From contig NZ_JAUXXZ010000034.1 of the NCBI RefSeq assembly GCF_030684675.1, forward strand, positions 1 to 36,952: a stretch of DNA of 36,952 bases. Direction: 5' to 3'. The notes below the pieces were generated by a model. It was not told where the DNA came from and did no database searches. It saw nothing but the letters and a program-made list of their open reading frames with translations. Below, piece by piece: positions 35,436 to 36,952 of this stretch (position 1 is its first letter; each line of letters starts with the position of its first letter). The DNA is from Daejeonella sp. Its GTDB lineage: Bacteria; Bacteroidota; Bacteroidia; Sphingobacteriales; Sphingobacteriaceae. The translations under genes and the position numbers were made by a program.

Positions 35436-36893
35436 ATGCAAGGCAAAAAAGGCTATCAGGAAAAGTTGTTTATCACTTTTCGACTATCTGACCATGTTCC
35501 CCAGGACAATATTTATCGTCGTTTGAATGAAACGGTTGATTTTAGTTTCTTATACCGATCCACTTATACTTATTATGGAAAGGAGGGGCAAAAGAGTATA
35601 GACCCCGTAGTGTTTATGAAACTGATGCTGGCGGGCTATCTGGAAAACCTCAATAGTGATCGTAGGATCATAAGCATGGCACGAATGCGTATGGATATAC
35701 TTTATTTCATCGGCTATGACCTTGACGAGGAACTACCCTGGCATAGTACGCTGAGCAGAACTAGGCAGCTGTACGGGCAGGAAGTATTTACAGAGTTGTT
35801 CAAGAAAGTACTTAAGCAGTGTATCGACAAGGGAATGGTAAGTGGCAGGCGCCAGGCTGTAGACGGAGTTTACCTCAAGGCCAACGCTTCAATGGATAGT
35901 TTGGTAGAACGAGAGATCATGGCAGATGCAGAGGACTTCAGCAAAGAATTATCTGAGCAGGGCGAAGCATCTGACGATGTTGTTAGATTCGAATCGAAAA
36001 GTGAACCTCAAGAGGTTATCCCTAATAAAAAAACCGGCAATAAAACCCATTATAGTCCATCCGACCCGGATGCCCGAATGTCGGTTAAACCAGGCAAGGC
36101 GGTTGCCCTGAACTACTTGGGTCAGGTCGGCGTAGATATGGCTAGCCATACAATCACACACGTTCAAGTATTCACGGCCGACAAGCGTGATTGTCAATGC
36201 CTACCCGAAATGCTTCCAACTATGGTTAATACACTAGCTGCTGGCGGGTTGAAAATGCAAGAGATTGTAGCCGATACAGGTTACAGTAGTCCGGATGCAC
36301 TAAAATCGATTGAAGAAAACCGATTAACGGGTTATATTCCCAATCCGAAACAAGTGGTGTACAGCAGAGAAGGGTTCATTTATGATCCTCAGGAGAACCA
36401 ATACATCTGCCCTGTGGGGGAAGCACTTGTTTACAAAGGAAGGTCGGAGGTCGACACAGATATATATAGATTGAGCAAGCGCGTGTGCAATGAATGCAGC
36501 CTCAAAGATCAATGCTCCGTAATGGGCGCCAATGGAGCGAGCATCAGGCAAACAGTAGATAAAGCATATTACGATCGCATGCACGAACGCATGCAGACCC
36601 GAAAGGCTAAGATTCTGATGAAAAAACGTCAGAGCACAGTAGAACCAGTCATCGGAACCCTGGTTGATTACTTGGGGATAAAAAAACTCCGTTGTAAAGG
36701 ACTGGCACAGGCAAATAAATGCCTCACTCTGGCGGCAGTGGCCTATAATCTTAAAAAATTATTAAAACATAGAACCGACGCAGAGTTAAGGAAGCTACAG
36801 ATTCACAAACCAGATATCAGCTTTAATGACTTTACTAACAGTGTAGCTCTCTTTTACAGGGGATGGTTTAATCTGCTACCTATCACCCAATAA
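35436..36893 (+). CDS. IS1182 family transposase
   Basis: A 485-residue DDE transposase that appears full length. The N-terminal DUF772-like region contains VPQDNIYRRLNETVDFSFLY (about 20-39), DPVVFMKLMLAGYLENLNSDRRI and ELPWHSTLSRTRQ. The DDE catalytic triad is probably the Asp in AVDGVYLKANAS, the Asp in IVADTGYSSPDAL and the Glu in STVEPVIGTL (about residue 406). A cysteine cluster (CPVGEA, CNECSLKDQC) near residues 325-365 is usual in this family. No frameshift or internal stop is seen, so the element may still be active. Confidence 0.93.
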   Translation: MQGKKGYQEKLFITFRLSDHVPQDNIYRRLNETVDFSFLYRSTYTYYGKEGQKSIDPVVFMKLMLAGYLENLNSDRRIISMARMRMDILYFIGYDLDEELPWHSTLSRTRQLYGQEVFTELFKKVLKQCIDKGMVSGRRQAVDGVYLKANASMDSLVEREIMADAEDFSKELSEQGEASDDVVRFESKSEPQEVIPNKKTGNKTHYSPSDPDARMSVKPGKAVALNYLGQVGVDMASHTITHVQVFTADKRDCQCLPEMLPTMVNTLAAGGLKMQEIVADTGYSSPDALKSIEENRLTGYIPNPKQVVYSREGFIYDPQENQYICPVGEALVYKGRSEVDTDIYRLSKRVCNECSLKDQCSVMGANGASIRQTVDKAYYDRMHERMQTRKAKILMKKRQSTVEPVIGTLVDYLGIKKLRCKGLAQANKCLTLAAVAYNLKKLLKHRTDAELRKLQIHKPDISFNDFTNSVALFYRGWFNLLPITQ

Positions 36894-36935
36894 TATGCTC
36901 ACTAACACCTACAATGTTGAATCTTTCAGCGCAGG

Positions 36936-36952
36936 GTTGCGCAACAAGCACT
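36936..36952 (-). repeat. Right terminal inverted repeat of the IS1182-family element
   Basis: GTTGCGCAACAAGCACT on the plus strand; its complement matches the left terminus with three mismatches (positions 5, 6 and 13). Confidence 0.8.

Larger units (their letters stand above)
35365..36952 (+). mobile_element. IS1182-family insertion sequence, ending at the window edge
   Basis: The element spans at least 1,588 bases. Its left end AGTGGCTGTTGCACAAC (35365-35381) matches the complement of the right end (36936-36952) at 14 of 17 positions, including the TGTTGCxCAAC core typical of IS1182 termini. One transposase gene fills most of it. The right terminus coincides with the last base of the window, so target-site duplication cannot be checked. 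Immediately left of it lies a small inverted repeat (TAGC/GCTA, 35351-35363). It inserted 167 bases upstream of the thrS hairpins and may have displaced that operon's upstream region. Confidence 0.85.

Overview
The window reads as a chromosomal segment of a low-GC member of the Bacteroidota, most likely the family Sphingobacteriaceae (Pedobacter or a close relative). Signs are the archaeal/eukaryote-type prolyl-tRNA synthetase, families largely confined to Bacteroidota (TIGR02757, and the presumed DUF4905, DUF4296 and DUF6266 proteins), several SusD-style lipoprotein signals ending in SCKK, FadL-like outer-membrane proteins, and start regions that mostly lack a clear Shine-Dalgarno sequence. 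The genus is inferred from protein resemblance; no rRNA or tRNA gene is present.

Layout. 1-73 is the 5' end of an IS630-like transposase running off the left edge. 270-5733 holds an AI-2E family permease, a TIGR02757 protein, a cystathionine gamma-synthase/lyase, a hypothetical gene and proS. 5887-8331 is a Tyr/Gly/Asn-rich lipoprotein followed by a FadL-type outer-membrane protein, ending at a bidirectional terminator shared with dps. 8962-11263 is a possible three-gene unit (DUF4905-like, LysM protein, uridine kinase-like). 11260-12754 encodes the two subunits of a 3-oxoacid CoA-transferase, separated by an inverted-repeat element. 12808-16694 holds a sugar dehydrogenase lipoprotein, mutS2 and a small lipoprotein. 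16807-20436 runs on the plus strand: YggS, an acetyltransferase, aspartate kinase and a THUMP-like methyltransferase. 20553-24685 is on the minus strand: 1-Cys peroxiredoxin, S41 protease, a HAD-like protein, a small Rossmann-like protein and a LolD-type ATPase. 24834-27002 is sucC and a DUF72 gene.

27196-30785 is the accessory part: a strikingly AT-rich two-gene cassette of a large N6-adenine DNA methyltransferase and a small protein with a PD-(D/E)XK-like pattern, probably a restriction-modification system. It is followed by a DUF6266-like gene and an 11-bp tandem repeat. 31900-35138 is the translation operon thrS-infC-rpmI-rplT on the minus strand. 35365-36952 is an IS1182-family element that ends exactly at the right edge.

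The most interesting observation is in the thrS leader. Two near-identical hairpins, at 35180-35198 and 35133-35150, each have a 7-nt loop UUUGUAG laid out like an anticodon loop with anticodon UGU (threonine). They differ by a compensatory base-pair change, and the second contains the thrS start codon. This looks like a threonyl-tRNA synthetase autoregulatory operator built from two tRNA-Thr anticodon-arm mimics, similar in principle to the E. coli thrS operator but arranged differently.

No gene-free stretch exceeds 300 bases. The largest (35139-35435) holds the thrS leader and the left end of the IS.
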